Source of the DNA: Acidiphilium sp. PA
GTDB taxonomy: Bacteria > Pseudomonadota > Alphaproteobacteria > Acetobacterales > Acetobacteraceae
Direction of reading: 5' to 3'
Assembly (NCBI RefSeq): GCF_026191915.1
Contig: NZ_JAIMBY010000008.1
Coordinates: 62,001 to 126,000, forward strand
Length of the DNA: 64,000 nucleotides
Under the pieces are notes generated by a model. The model was not told the DNA's origin. It saw only the letters and a program-made list of their open reading frames with translations, and ran no database searches. This document shows positions 43,345 through 52,333 of the stretch, in pieces. The first letter of the stretch is position 1, and each line of letters opens with the position of its first letter. A program made the position numbers and the translations under genes.

Positions 43345-44676
43345 ATGAGTTGGACCAACCGGGTCGTCTGGCAGGAGGGGATGTTTCTCCGCTCGCAACA
43401 TTTCCAGCAGCAGGATCGCTGGCTGGATGCGATGCTGCGTGGCCGGATCGCGTCGCTGGTGCCCTACCCCTGGGGCATCACCCACGCCACGATCAACCGC
43501 GATCTGCTCGGCACCGGCCGGTTCGCGTTAGCCGAAGCGGCCGGCGTGTTTGAGGATGGCACGCCCTTCGCCCTGCCGGGCGAAGCCGATCACCCCGCCC
43601 CGTTCGATGTGCCGGACGGCACCCGCAACGTGCTGGTGCATCTGGCCCTGCCGATCCGCCAGCCCGGTGCGGCCGAAATCGCCGCAGCGGATGGCAGTTC
43701 GGAAGGGCGCTACAGCGCCGCGCGGTTCGAGGCGTACGACACCCATTCCGCCTCACCTGAACTGGCCGAGGTGCTGATCGGCCGGCTGCGGCTGCGCTAC
43801 ATGCTCGATACCGAGGACCGCGCCGGTTTCCTCTGCCTGCCGATGGCCCGGATCATCGAGGTATCGGCCGACAAACGGGTCACGCTCGACGAGCGCTGGT
43901 GCCCGCCCGCGCTCGCCTGCCACGCCGCCGCCCCGCTCGCCGGCCTGATCACCGAGTTTTCCGGCATGATCCACCAGCGCGGCGAGGCGCTCGCCGCGCG
44001 GCTGAATGCGCCGGGAACCCGCGGCGTGGCCGAGGTGCAGGATTTCATGCTGCTCCAGGCCATCAACCGCTGGCAGGCGTTGTTGCAGCATTGGGCGGAT
44101 GCCGCGGTGATCCACCCGGAAACACTCTACGCCGCCTTTGTCGAAATGGCGGCCGAATTCGCCACCTTCATCGAGGGCACACGCCGTCCCAGCACCTACC
44201 CCGGCTACCGCCACGAAGATCTGCAACGCAGCTTCGCGCCGGTCGTGGCTGATCTGCGCCGCTCGCTGTCCGCGGTGATCGAACAGAACGCCGTCGCGAT
44301 TCCCCTCCAGGAGCGCCGGCATGGCGTCCACGTCGGCCCGATCAACGATCGCTCGATCCTGCGGGCCTCGAATTTCGTCCTCACCGTCCAGGCGGATGTG
44401 CCGGGCGAAACCCTGCGGCGGCTGTTCCCCGCCCAGGTGAAAATCGGCGCGGTCGAACAGATCCGGGAGTTGGTCAACGTCGCTCTGCCGGGCATTTCGG
44501 TGCGGCCCCTGCCGGTCGCGCCGCGCCAGATCCCGTTCTACGCCGGCGCGACCTATTTCGAGCTCGATCGCGGCAGCCCGCATTGGCAGCAGATGCAGAA
44601 TTCGGGCGCCTTCGCCCTGCATGTCTCGGGCGAGTTTCCCGGCATGAAACTCGAACTCTGGGCAATCCGGGGATGA
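43345..44676 (+). CDS. tssK: T6SS baseplate protein TssK
   Basis: 443 residues beginning with the invariant WTNRVVWQEGMFLRSQHFQQQ-type segment (shown shortened: VVWQEGMFLRSQHFQQQD). The central region carries YPGYRHEDL, and the C-terminal head domain links the baseplate to the membrane complex TssLM. Full length, no anomalies. Overlaps tssL by 4 bp. Confidence 0.96.
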   Translation: MSWTNRVVWQEGMFLRSQHFQQQDRWLDAMLRGRIASLVPYPWGITHATINRDLLGTGRFALAEAAGVFEDGTPFALPGEADHPAPFDVPDGTRNVLVHLALPIRQPGAAEIAAADGSSEGRYSAARFEAYDTHSASPELAEVLIGRLRLRYMLDTEDRAGFLCLPMARIIEVSADKRVTLDERWCPPALACHAAAPLAGLITEFSGMIHQRGEALAARLNAPGTRGVAEVQDFMLLQAINRWQALLQHWADAAVIHPETLYAAFVEMAAEFATFIEGTRRPSTYPGYRHEDLQRSFAPVVADLRRSLSAVIEQNAVAIPLQERRHGVHVGPINDRSILRASNFVLTVQADVPGETLRRLFPAQVKIGAVEQIRELVNVALPGISVRPLPVAPRQIPFYAGATYFELDRGSPHWQQMQNSGAFALHVSGEFPGMKLELWAIRG

Positions 44677-46025
44677 GCGACAATCCGTTTTCCGAACCTG
44701 ACGACAGCGACCGCACGATCATTCGCCCATCGCCCGGTGGTAGGCGCCCGCCGCCGCCACCCCCGCCGCCGCCGAACGGCGGTGGTTCCGAGCCGTTCGC
44801 ACCGCCCCCGGCGGGCGATGGTGCCGAGACGCTCAATTTCGGCGCGACACCGCTGCTCGCCGCCGCCGCCCCCTTGCTGCAATTGCTCGCCAGGCTGCGC
44901 AACACGCTGCAGCCGCCCGATTCCGGCGATCTGCGCGAGCGCGCGGCGCGCGCCCTGCGGGATTTCGAAATCGCCGGGCGCCAGGCGCAAATCCCGGTCG
45001 ATCAACTTCGCCCGGCGCATTACGCGCTCTGCGCCAGCCTTGACGACGTGGTGCTCGCCACCCCCTGGGGCAGCCAGGGTGCCTGGGCGCAGCGCTCGCT
45101 GGTGTCGACCTTTCATCAGGAGGTCCGCTCCGGTGAGCGGTTCTTCGACATATTGAAGCAGATCCGCGAAAGCCCCGGCCAGTTCCTCGCGGTGCTCGAA
45201 CTGATGTATGTCTGCCTCTCGCTCGGCTACATGGGCCGCTACCGGCTCAGCCCGCGCGGACCGGCCGAAATCGATCGGCTGCGCGAGGATATCTACGCAA
45301 CCATCCGCCGCGCCTGCCCGCCGGGCGATCCGGCGCTGTCGCCGCATTGGCAGGGTATCGCCGCGGCGTATCGCCCCCGGCGCGCGTCCGTGCCGGTGTG
45401 GGTGGCGGGTGCTGCGGCGCTCGGTGTGCTGGCGCTGGTCTATGCAAGCCTCGATTACACGCTCGCCGGCGCGTCCGGCGCCTTATACAACAGGGCCGTC
45501 GCCGCCAATCCGTCGCATATGCCAAGCCTGGTCCGCGCCGGCCCCGCCGCGCCGCCACCGCCGCCGGTGGCACCATCCCCCACCGTGCTCGACCGGTTGC
45601 GCGGCTTTCTCTCGCCTGAAATCGCCAAGGGCGAGGTCAGCGTGCTGGGCAGCGTGAATGCGCCGATCGTGCGGATCAACAACACCGGCCTGTTTGATTC
45701 CGGCAGCGCCACGGTGCAGTCGCAGGCCCTGCCGTTGCTGGCTAAAATCGGCCAGGCGCTGGCGCGCGAGCGCGGCCAGGTCCAGGTGATCGGCTATACC
45801 GACAGCCAGCCGATCCACACGCTGCAATTCCCGAACAACCTCGTGCTCTCGCAGGACCGCGCCCGCGCGGCGGCCGCCGTGCTCGACCGTTCGATCGGCG
45901 ATCAGAGCCGCATCACCGCCGAGGGCCGTGGCGCCGCCTCGCCGATCGCGAGCAACGCGACGGCTGCGGGACGCGCGCTTAATCGGCGGATCGAGATCGT
46001 GCTGATCCGGGGTAACGCGCCATGA
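44673..46025 (+). CDS. tssL: T6SS inner-membrane protein TssL with C-terminal OmpA domain
   Basis: 450 residues from the ATG 44673 in an ATGA overlap with tssK. A Pro-rich cytosolic leader (1-50) is followed by the DotU domain (55-235, RPAHYALCASLDDVVLATPWG, YVCLSLGYMGRYRL), one helix (242-259), and a periplasmic OmpA/Pal domain (330-445, NTGLFDSGSATVQ, GYTDSQPIHT, LSQDRARAAAAVL) predicted to bind peptidoglycan. This evolved TssL anchors the complex to the cell wall without a separate TagL. A palindromic repeat element follows before tssM. Confidence 0.95.
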   Translation: MSDNPFSEPDDSDRTIIRPSPGGRRPPPPPPPPPNGGGSEPFAPPPAGDGAETLNFGATPLLAAAAPLLQLLARLRNTLQPPDSGDLRERAARALRDFEIAGRQAQIPVDQLRPAHYALCASLDDVVLATPWGSQGAWAQRSLVSTFHQEVRSGERFFDILKQIRESPGQFLAVLELMYVCLSLGYMGRYRLSPRGPAEIDRLREDIYATIRRACPPGDPALSPHWQGIAAAYRPRRASVPVWVAGAAALGVLALVYASLDYTLAGASGALYNRAVAANPSHMPSLVRAGPAAPPPPPVAPSPTVLDRLRGFLSPEIAKGEVSVLGSVNAPIVRINNTGLFDSGSATVQSQALPLLAKIGQALARERGQVQVIGYTDSQPIHTLQFPNNLVLSQDRARAAAAVLDRSIGDQSRITAEGRGAASPIASNATAAGRALNRRIEIVLIRGNAP

Positions 46026-46051
46026 GCGCAGTTTTAACAGCAAAGCGAGCA

Positions 46052-46169
46052 CTGCTTTTTTTGAAAAAAAAGCAGCAAAAAAACTTTTGGTCGATTAAGC
46101 CCGTGCCAGCAAAACCACCCATGCCCCCAACCACCAAAAGTTTTTTGCTGCTTTTTTACAAAAAAGCAG
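46052..46169. repeat. Double palindromic repeat element (copy 4), between tssL and tssM
   Basis: CTGCTTTTTTTGAAAAAAAA (from 46052) and CTGCTTTTTTACAAAAAAGC (from 46148) are the two hairpin modules. AGCAAAAAAACTTTTGG and CCAAAAGTTTTTTGCT are the inverted arms. The centre contains GCCCGTGCC and AAACC-CC, shared in reverse orientation with copy 3. It fills most of the only large gap (about 180 bp) in an operon whose other junctions overlap or nearly touch. Confidence 0.85.
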
Positions 46170-46206
46170 TCTTGTCCTTCCCTTCCTTTCTCGCACCGGC
46201 CCCCCG

Positions 46207-49200
46207 ATGAACGCCCGCCTGGCCCGCTGGCTTCTGACCGGCCTCGGCGTTGCCATCATCGCAGCGCTGATCTGGTTCTTCGCGCCGTTCTGGCCGCCGC
46301 TGGCCGGCATTCTGCCGCGCGCGATCATCATCGGTCTGATCGTGCTGCTCTGGCTCGGCGTCAATCTCGGGCTCGATCAACGCGCCCGCAAGCGCGCCAG
46401 CACCGTCGAGAGCGCGATCACTGCGGCACCGGTCGACCCCGATGCAGGTGCCAAGCAGGACGAGGTTGCCGCGTTGTCAGCGCGCTTGAAAAAGGCGCTG
46501 GCGATTCTGGCCAAGGCGCGCGGCACGCGCGGTTACCTGTATGAGCAGCCCTGGTACATCATCATCGGTCCGCCCGGTGCCGGCAAAACAACCGCGCTGA
46601 TGAACGCCGGGCTGAATTTTCCACTGGCGGCGGAACTGGGGCAGGGGGCGGTCGCCGGGGTCGGCGGTACGCGCTATTGCGACTGGTGGTTCACCGATCA
46701 GGCCGTGATGATCGACACCGCCGGCCGCTACACCACGCAGGATTCCGCCGTCGCGGTCGATCAGGCCGGCTGGCACGGGTTTCTCGACCTGCTGAAACGC
46801 ACGAGGCCGCGCCAGCCGCTGAACGGCGTGATCGTGGCGATCGCGCTGTCGGACATCGCGGGCGGCGATCCATCCGCCAGCGCGGCGCATGCCCGCGCCA
46901 TCCGCGCGCGCATCAAGGATCTGACGGCCCGCCTCGGCGTGACCGTGCCGGTCTATGCGCTGTTCACCAAATCCGATTTGATCGCGGGTTTCACCGAGTT
47001 TTTCGATGATCTGGACACCGCCGGCCGCGCCCAGGTCTGGGGGGCGACGTTCCCGAACGAGCGCGGGCCGGCTGGCGCCGTCCGCGAATTCGTGCCGGAA
47101 TTCAAGGCCCTGATCGGCCGGCTCGAGGCGCGGGTGATCGACCGGCTCGCCGCCGAGCGCAGCCCGGACCGCCGCGCGATGATCGAGGGATTTCCCCTCC
47201 AGGTCGCCAGCCTGCAAGCGCCGCTGGCGGCGTTCCTGACCGAGGCGTTTGCGGGTTCGACGCTCGACCCCGCGCCCTGGCTGCGCGGTGTCTATTTTTG
47301 CTCCGGCACGCAGGAGGGCACGCCGATCGACCGGTTGACCGGCGCCCTGGCGCGCAGTTTCGGCATCGACCAGCGGCGCGCGCCGAGCCTGCGGCCACAA
47401 TCCGGCCGCTCGTATTTTCTGGCCTCGCTGTTGAAGGACGTGATTTTCGGCGAAGCGATGCTCGGGTCGGCGGATCGCGGCCTCGCGCGCCGGCGCTTCG
47501 CCCTCCGGCTGGGCGGGTTCGCCGCGATCGGTGTGGTGTTCGTCGCCTTGCTGGCCGGCCTGCTGATCAGCCGGGGCAACAATGCGGCTGCGATCGCGCG
47601 GGCGAATAACGACCTTGCCGCTGAACAGAAAATCGCTGCCACCCTCAAGCTCGATCCGGTTTCGAGCGCCAATCTGCCGCTGATCGCGCCATTGCTCGAA
47701 CAGGCGCGCCGACTCGCCGCGGCGAGGCCGGCTGCCGGTTTCGTCGGGCTCGGGCTCGATCAGACCAGCTCGATCCATGCGGCCACCGCCGCGGTCTATC
47801 GCAACACGCTCGATTTCGCGCTGCTGCCGCGCCTGGTTCTGCAACTGGAAGCCGAAATGCGCGGCGGGCTCGACCGACCCGACTACCTGTACCAGGCGAC
47901 ACGCGTTTATCTGATGCTCGGCAACCAGGGGCCGCTCGATGCGCCGCTGGTCGAGGCGTGGATGAAGCTCGACTGGCAACGCCTGTATCCCGGTATCGGC
48001 CAGACCGATCTGCGCGCCGCGCTGATGCGGACTCTGATCGATCTGCTGTCCCGGCCGCTGCCCGATGTTCCGCTGGATGGCGCGCTGGTCGCGACCGCGC
48101 GCGCCACATTTTCGCGCGTGCCGATCGCCGAGCGGGTCTATTCACGCATCCGCGACTCGCAGGCGGCGGCGCGCGTGCCGGACTGGACACCAGCGGCAGC
48201 GCTCGGCGCCGCCGGCACCGCGCTGTTCACCAACGCGACCGGCAAACCGCTGACCGATGGCGTGCCGGGCTTCTTTACGCGACGCGGCTTTTACACCGTG
48301 CTGCTGCCGGCACTCACCCACGCGTCCCAGGATGTCGCGAAGGAAAGTTGGGTGCTCGGCCGGTCGTCGCAGATCGATCCGAACTCGCCGCAGATGCAGT
48401 CGCTGGAAAGCGACGTGATCAAACTCTACGAGGCCGATTACGCCGCCCATTGGCGCGCGATGATCGATGACATCAATCTGGCGCCGCTGGGCAATGCCGG
48501 GCAGGCGGTGCAGGCACTGTATGTGCTCGGCTCGCCGCAATCGCCGATGAAGATGTTGCTGGAATCGATGGCGAAGCAACTCACCCTGTCGCAGCCACCG
48601 AAACTGCCCAAGGGCAGTGCGGCACCGAAGGCACCGCATCTGGCGGCGCTGGACGCTGCCGCCGCGCGGCTGAAAGGCGTCATCGGGTCGCCGAACGGCG
48701 CACCGCCGCCAGCACCGGGTGCGGCGATCGACGCGGCATTCGCACCGTTGCGCACCTATGTCGGCAATGGCGCGGTCGGGGCGCCGATCAGCCTGACCCT
48801 GCAACTGATCGATCAGGTGCAGCAACAACTCGCCACGCTGGCGGCCACCGCCCCGGGTGCCGCCGGACCCGCCGCACCCGGTGCGGGCGGCGATGCGGCG
48901 GCGTTGCTCGCAGGCGAGGCGCAGCATGACCCGCAACCGGTGCGGCGCTGGCTCGCCGGCATCACCGCGACGGCGAACACGCTGCGCGGTGGCAGTGCCG
49001 CCGCCTCGGCCGCGGCGGCGTTCAACGCACCGGGCGGTGCGGCGCCGTTGTGCCAGAAGGCGGTGGTCGGGCATTACCCGTTCGATCGCAGTGCCAGCGC
49101 CGGCATTCCGCTGGCGGATTTCGCACATCTGTTCGCGCCGGGCGGGGCTCTCGACAATTTTTTCAACACCCAGGTGCGCCCCTTCGTGAACATGACCGGG

Positions 49201-49716
49201 CCGGTGTGGCATGTGCAGCCGGTCAATGGTGTGACGCCGCCGGTCAGCCAGGGGGCGGTGGCGGAGTTTCAGCGCGCGCAGGAAATCCAGCAGATGTTCT
49301 TCGTCGGCTCGGCCACGCCGAGCGTGCAGTTTACCATCACCCCGGAATCGCTCTCCGCCGGTGCCGCGCAGGTCACGCTGCAACTCGGCGGTGTGACCAT
49401 CACCTACGCGCACGGTCCGACCGTGCCGACCTCGGTGACGTGGCCGGGGGCGGATGGCATGCAGTCCGCCCGGTTGATCATTACCCCGGCCGCCGCCGGT
49501 GCCACGCCGATCACCTTGCAGGCGAGCGGGCCATGGGCGGTGTTCCGCCTGTTCAACCAGGGCAGTCTGACCGCGGCTGGCGCGTCGGCGCGCTATACGC
49601 TCACGTTCGATCAGGGGGGTGAGAGGGCATCGTTTGCGATCGAGGCCGGGTCGATTTTCAACCCGTTCGCGCCGGGCGTGCTGACCGATTTCCGCTGTCC
49701 GAGTCTGGGGGGATGA
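46207..49716 (+). CDS. tssM: T6SS membrane-complex protein TssM (IcmF)
   Basis: 1169 residues. Two N-terminal helices (about 7-50) and a third at about 435-457 flank the cytosolic NTPase-like domain with P-loop GPPGAGKTT (121-129) and DTAGRY. The large periplasmic region (residue 460 to the end) has the IcmF-related and C-terminal beta domains that contact TssJ. The P-loop is intact, which is not true of all TssM proteins. The gene follows the repeat element and overlaps tagF by 4 bp. Confidence 0.96.
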   Translation: MNARLARWLLTGLGVAIIAALIWFFAPFWPPLAGILPRAIIIGLIVLLWLGVNLGLDQRARKRASTVESAITAAPVDPDAGAKQDEVAALSARLKKALAILAKARGTRGYLYEQPWYIIIGPPGAGKTTALMNAGLNFPLAAELGQGAVAGVGGTRYCDWWFTDQAVMIDTAGRYTTQDSAVAVDQAGWHGFLDLLKRTRPRQPLNGVIVAIALSDIAGGDPSASAAHARAIRARIKDLTARLGVTVPVYALFTKSDLIAGFTEFFDDLDTAGRAQVWGATFPNERGPAGAVREFVPEFKALIGRLEARVIDRLAAERSPDRRAMIEGFPLQVASLQAPLAAFLTEAFAGSTLDPAPWLRGVYFCSGTQEGTPIDRLTGALARSFGIDQRRAPSLRPQSGRSYFLASLLKDVIFGEAMLGSADRGLARRRFALRLGGFAAIGVVFVALLAGLLISRGNNAAAIARANNDLAAEQKIAATLKLDPVSSANLPLIAPLLEQARRLAAARPAAGFVGLGLDQTSSIHAATAAVYRNTLDFALLPRLVLQLEAEMRGGLDRPDYLYQATRVYLMLGNQGPLDAPLVEAWMKLDWQRLYPGIGQTDLRAALMRTLIDLLSRPLPDVPLDGALVATARATFSRVPIAERVYSRIRDSQAAARVPDWTPAAALGAAGTALFTNATGKPLTDGVPGFFTRRGFYTVLLPALTHASQDVAKESWVLGRSSQIDPNSPQMQSLESDVIKLYEADYAAHWRAMIDDINLAPLGNAGQAVQALYVLGSPQSPMKMLLESMAKQLTLSQPPKLPKGSAAPKAPHLAALDAAAARLKGVIGSPNGAPPPAPGAAIDAAFAPLRTYVGNGAVGAPISLTLQLIDQVQQQLATLAATAPGAAGPAAPGAGGDAAALLAGEAQHDPQPVRRWLAGITATANTLRGGSAAASAAAAFNAPGGAAPLCQKAVVGHYPFDRSASAGIPLADFAHLFAPGGALDNFFNTQVRPFVNMTGPVWHVQPVNGVTPPVSQGAVAEFQRAQEIQQMFFVGSATPSVQFTITPESLSAGAAQVTLQLGGVTITYAHGPTVPTSVTWPGADGMQSARLIITPAAAGATPITLQASGPWAVFRLFNQGSLTAAGASARYTLTFDQGGERASFAIEAGSIFNPFAPGVLTDFRCPSLGG

Positions 49717-50243
49717 GCGCGGGGTTCTATGGCAAGCTGCCCGCGCGCGGCGATTTCGTGCGCGGCGGGTTGAGCACCGCGGTGATCGACGCGCTCGATG
49801 GCTGGATGCGTGCCTGCCTGCACGCCAGCCAGGACGCACTCGGCGATTCCTGGGTGGATTGCTGGATGGAAGCGCCGGTGTGGCGGTTCTGCGCGACCAT
49901 TGGTGGCGAGCGCCTGGGCGGTGTGTGGATGCCGAGCATGGACAGTGTGGAGCGCTGTTTCCCCCTGGTGATCGCGACCGATGCCACGCGGGCCGGTGCC
50001 GCCTGGCTGGCCGGGGCCGAGGCGCTCGGTTTCGATGCGGTGACGCGCGATATCACGCCGGATCGCGTCGCGCTGCGTCTGGTCGGCATCGCGCCCGACC
50101 CGTGGATGCCGCCGGCGCGCGATGTGTGGTGGACGGACGGCGCGCCCCGCAAGGCCGCGGCCCGCTTCGAGCGCGATGATCTGCCCGATCCCGCTGCCTT
50201 CGCGGCGTTTCTGACGGACCAGGCGCCGGACGCCGCCCGATGA
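49713..50243 (+). CDS. tagF: T6SS regulator TagF
   Basis: 176 residues with the family-typical opening GFYGKLPARGDFVRGGL and a C-terminal half ending at residue 176, i.e. a stand-alone TagF domain rather than a TagF-PppA fusion. In Pseudomonas and Agrobacterium TagF represses T6SS post-translationally through Fha. It overlaps both tssM and pppA by 4 bp. Confidence 0.92.
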   Translation: MSAGFYGKLPARGDFVRGGLSTAVIDALDGWMRACLHASQDALGDSWVDCWMEAPVWRFCATIGGERLGGVWMPSMDSVERCFPLVIATDATRAGAAWLAGAEALGFDAVTRDITPDRVALRLVGIAPDPWMPPARDVWWTDGAPRKAAARFERDDLPDPAAFAAFLTDQAPDAAR

Positions 50244-50962
50244 TTCCGCGTGTTACCACCTGGGCGCAGACCCATGTCGGCACGGTGCGCCGGCATAACG
50301 AGGATTCCTATCTCTGCCGCCCCGATCTGGGGCTCTGGGCGGTCGCCGATGGGGCGGGTGGGCACCAGTCGGGTGAACTCGCATCCGGCATGATCATCGC
50401 CGCGCTCGATCGGCTCGACTCCGGTCTGACCGCGGCCGAACTGCTGCCCCGTGTGCGCGCGGCGATGGCGGAAACGCATGAAGCGCTCCTGCATGAGGCG
50501 GCGCTGCGCGGTGCGGGTGCGGTGATTGCCTCGACCGTCGTGGTGCTGGTGCTGCGCGACCGTCATTTCGCCTGCCTGTGGGCCGGTGATTCCCGCGCGT
50601 ATCTGCTGCGCCGGGGTGAGTTGACGCAACTGACGCGCGACCATTCGCTGGTGCAGGATCTGGTCGATGAAGGGCGGCTGAGTGCTGCCGCCGCCGAGCA
50701 TCACCCGCAGGCGAATGTGATCACGCGGGCACTGGGTGCCGAGGGTATCCCGCTCGATCTCGACAAGGTGATCGGCACGATCGAGCCGGGCGATCGCTTC
50801 CTGCTGTGTTCGGACGGGCTGAGTAAAACCCTGCCGGTCAGCGAAATCGCGGCGCTGCTGGGCACGCCGGAGGGTGTGCCGCCGACCGAGCTGCTGGTGG
50901 CGGCGGCGCTGGCGCGGCAGGGCAGTGATAACGTGACGGCGGTGGTGGTGGCGATCGGCTGA
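50240..50962 (+). CDS. pppA: PP2C-type Ser/Thr phosphatase PppA
   Basis: 240 residues of the PP2C (PPM) fold with metal-binding aspartates in RRHNEDSYL, VADGAGGHQSGE, WAGDSRAYLL, CSDGLSKTL and GSDNVTAVVV. It reverses Thr phosphorylation of Fha in the T6SS phospho-switch. Last gene of the rightward operon; no intrinsic terminator is obvious after it. Confidence 0.93.
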   Translation: MIPRVTTWAQTHVGTVRRHNEDSYLCRPDLGLWAVADGAGGHQSGELASGMIIAALDRLDSGLTAAELLPRVRAAMAETHEALLHEAALRGAGAVIASTVVVLVLRDRHFACLWAGDSRAYLLRRGELTQLTRDHSLVQDLVDEGRLSAAAAEHHPQANVITRALGAEGIPLDLDKVIGTIEPGDRFLLCSDGLSKTLPVSEIAALLGTPEGVPPTELLVAAALARQGSDNVTAVVVAIG

Positions 50963-51653
50963 AGATAGCTATTAAGATCGGTTTGATAACGTAACGAAAA
51001 GGGGCGCGCGAATGCTCTGGCGCCTTATGCGATTTCTGGAGGAATCGGGGCTGGGGTGGGTCGTGCGTTGATCGCCGGAGCGAGCGGCGATCGCGATGGA
51101 CTCCGAGGGTTGGCGTTGCCAGAGCGCGTTAACTTGGTCGGCGCGGGGCCGCGCGGCGGAGGAGGGTGGCCCGAGGGCGCACGCTATCGGTGATGGGGGG
51201 GGAATGATCGGACCGGTTCCGGCTTGTTCAGTATCGGATCGGGCGAGATGATGTCCGGACGCGTTGATGCCGCCCTGGCGTGCCGGCCCGCGCGGGGCGG
51301 GGTTTTAGGCGGTTGCGTCGAGGGGGCGCGCGGGTTGGGACGCCTGATCTTTTGGTGCTGCGGCGATCGGGTTTTCGGGCCGGTGAATGAGGGCGTTAAA
51401 GAGGATGAGGATGAGGTCGAATAGTGCCCGCGCTAGCCCCGTCGCGCAGTGGCGCTGGACCAAAATGCCGGCACGCAGCAGCTTGGCAGTGTCGGCACCA
51501 GGCACCGTCAGGTACTTCGAGGCGCTGGGCTCGATCAAAAAATGATCAAAGTACAGCAGGCGGTGGGGGTTATTTTAACTAATAAAGTGTTTTGCATGCC
51601 AATTGTTGCGGTAGTGCCGCATTTTGCCGTGGTGGACCGGCTGCGAGGCGGGG
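50963..51653. other. Long intergenic stretch after pppA
   Basis: About 690 bp. Several short frames of 60-80 codons on both strands have no ribosome-binding site and no recognisable product. The sequence is less structured than its neighbours. I see no terminal inverted repeats or transposase fragment that would explain it. Confidence 0.5.
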
Positions 51654-52220
51654 TCAGATTACACCGAAGCTAGGTAGGAACTGATCACCACCTTCCTTTC
51701 TCTGTTTAAGGTTGATGGGTGTTTTTGTCCCATCTGCCCAGAGGATCGACGTGTAATCCGTGTTCGTCGTACCGTGTTCGCCATAGCCGATCACGACGAT
51801 CGGTCCAGGTTTGGTACTAACGTAGCGATAGAAAACCGTCATGTGCTTGCCGTATTCGACTTCTGAAACTAGCGGCTTGTTCTCGCTTTTCCGCTTGACA
51901 TTCATGCGATCGATTGCCTCGGTGTTTTCAAAGTGGCCCGATCCGCGCAGCGTGACATGCCAGCATGTCAAGGACCGTGCTTGGGCCGGCGCCTGATAGG
52001 AGCTATCGCCCGGTGATCCTTTGCTCTTAATATCTTTTCCGATGGCGATATTTTTGATGATTCCGGCATCCGAAGGCGTTGCCTTGGTTAGGTTCTTGAT
52101 CTGTATCCAATAGTCTTGACTGACGGCGATATTGGCGAGGACTCCGGCAAGAGTGACTTTGCACCCGACGTAGTCCGATCCCGTCGTTGGTTTAATCCCT
52201 TTCGTGAATTTACTGCTCAT
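51654..52220 (-). CDS. Unknown protein downstream of hcp; possible T6SS cargo
   Basis: 188 residues from the ATG 52218-52220, which has GGGAG nine bases upstream; the frame extends 30 codons further but without support. No signal peptide or helix. The sequence is Lys/Thr-rich and lower in GC than clpV and hcp. The C-terminal part (PIVVIGYGEHGTTNTDYTS, then ILWADGTKTPINL) looks like a compact beta domain. I do not recognise the family. Its position as third gene of a clpV-hcp transcript makes an Hcp-delivered effector or an Hcp accessory protein the natural guesses; no immunity gene is seen beside it. Confidence 0.7.
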   Translation of the reverse strand: MSSKFTKGIKPTTGSDYVGCKVTLAGVLANIAVSQDYWIQIKNLTKATPSDAGIIKNIAIGKDIKSKGSPGDSSYQAPAQARSLTCWHVTLRGSGHFENTEAIDRMNVKRKSENKPLVSEVEYGKHMTVFYRYVSTKPGPIVVIGYGEHGTTNTDYTSILWADGTKTPINLKQRKEGGDQFLPSFGVI

Positions 52221-52298
52221 TTTGAGTTTCTCCCGACCGTTTAACGAATTCAGATTTATAATGAATTCAGCTGTGTGCCGAAATGATTTATGCTGTGT

Positions 52299-52322
52299 GA
52301 CCCGACGCAATTGCGTCGGGTC
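52299..52322. promoter_or_regulatory. Perfect 24-bp palindrome between hcp and the unknown gene
   Basis: GACCCGACGCAA followed directly by its exact reverse complement. In RNA it gives a very stable GC-rich hairpin with an AATT loop, 11 bp after the hcp stop codon. No T-run follows on the minus strand, so it is more likely a 3' stabiliser or attenuator that lets hcp be expressed above the downstream gene than a complete terminator. Strand of action is inferred. Confidence 0.6.
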
Positions 52323-52333
52323 GACTGCAATAA

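Noticed and set aside
51224-51673. Small ORFs of 66-77 codons after pppA
   Set aside because: No ribosome-binding site, no recognisable product, and overlapping frames on both strands.
52299-52322. The palindrome after hcp as a phage attachment site
   Set aside because: No integrase, no direct-repeat partner and no tRNA gene nearby; a 3' mRNA hairpin explains it more simply.
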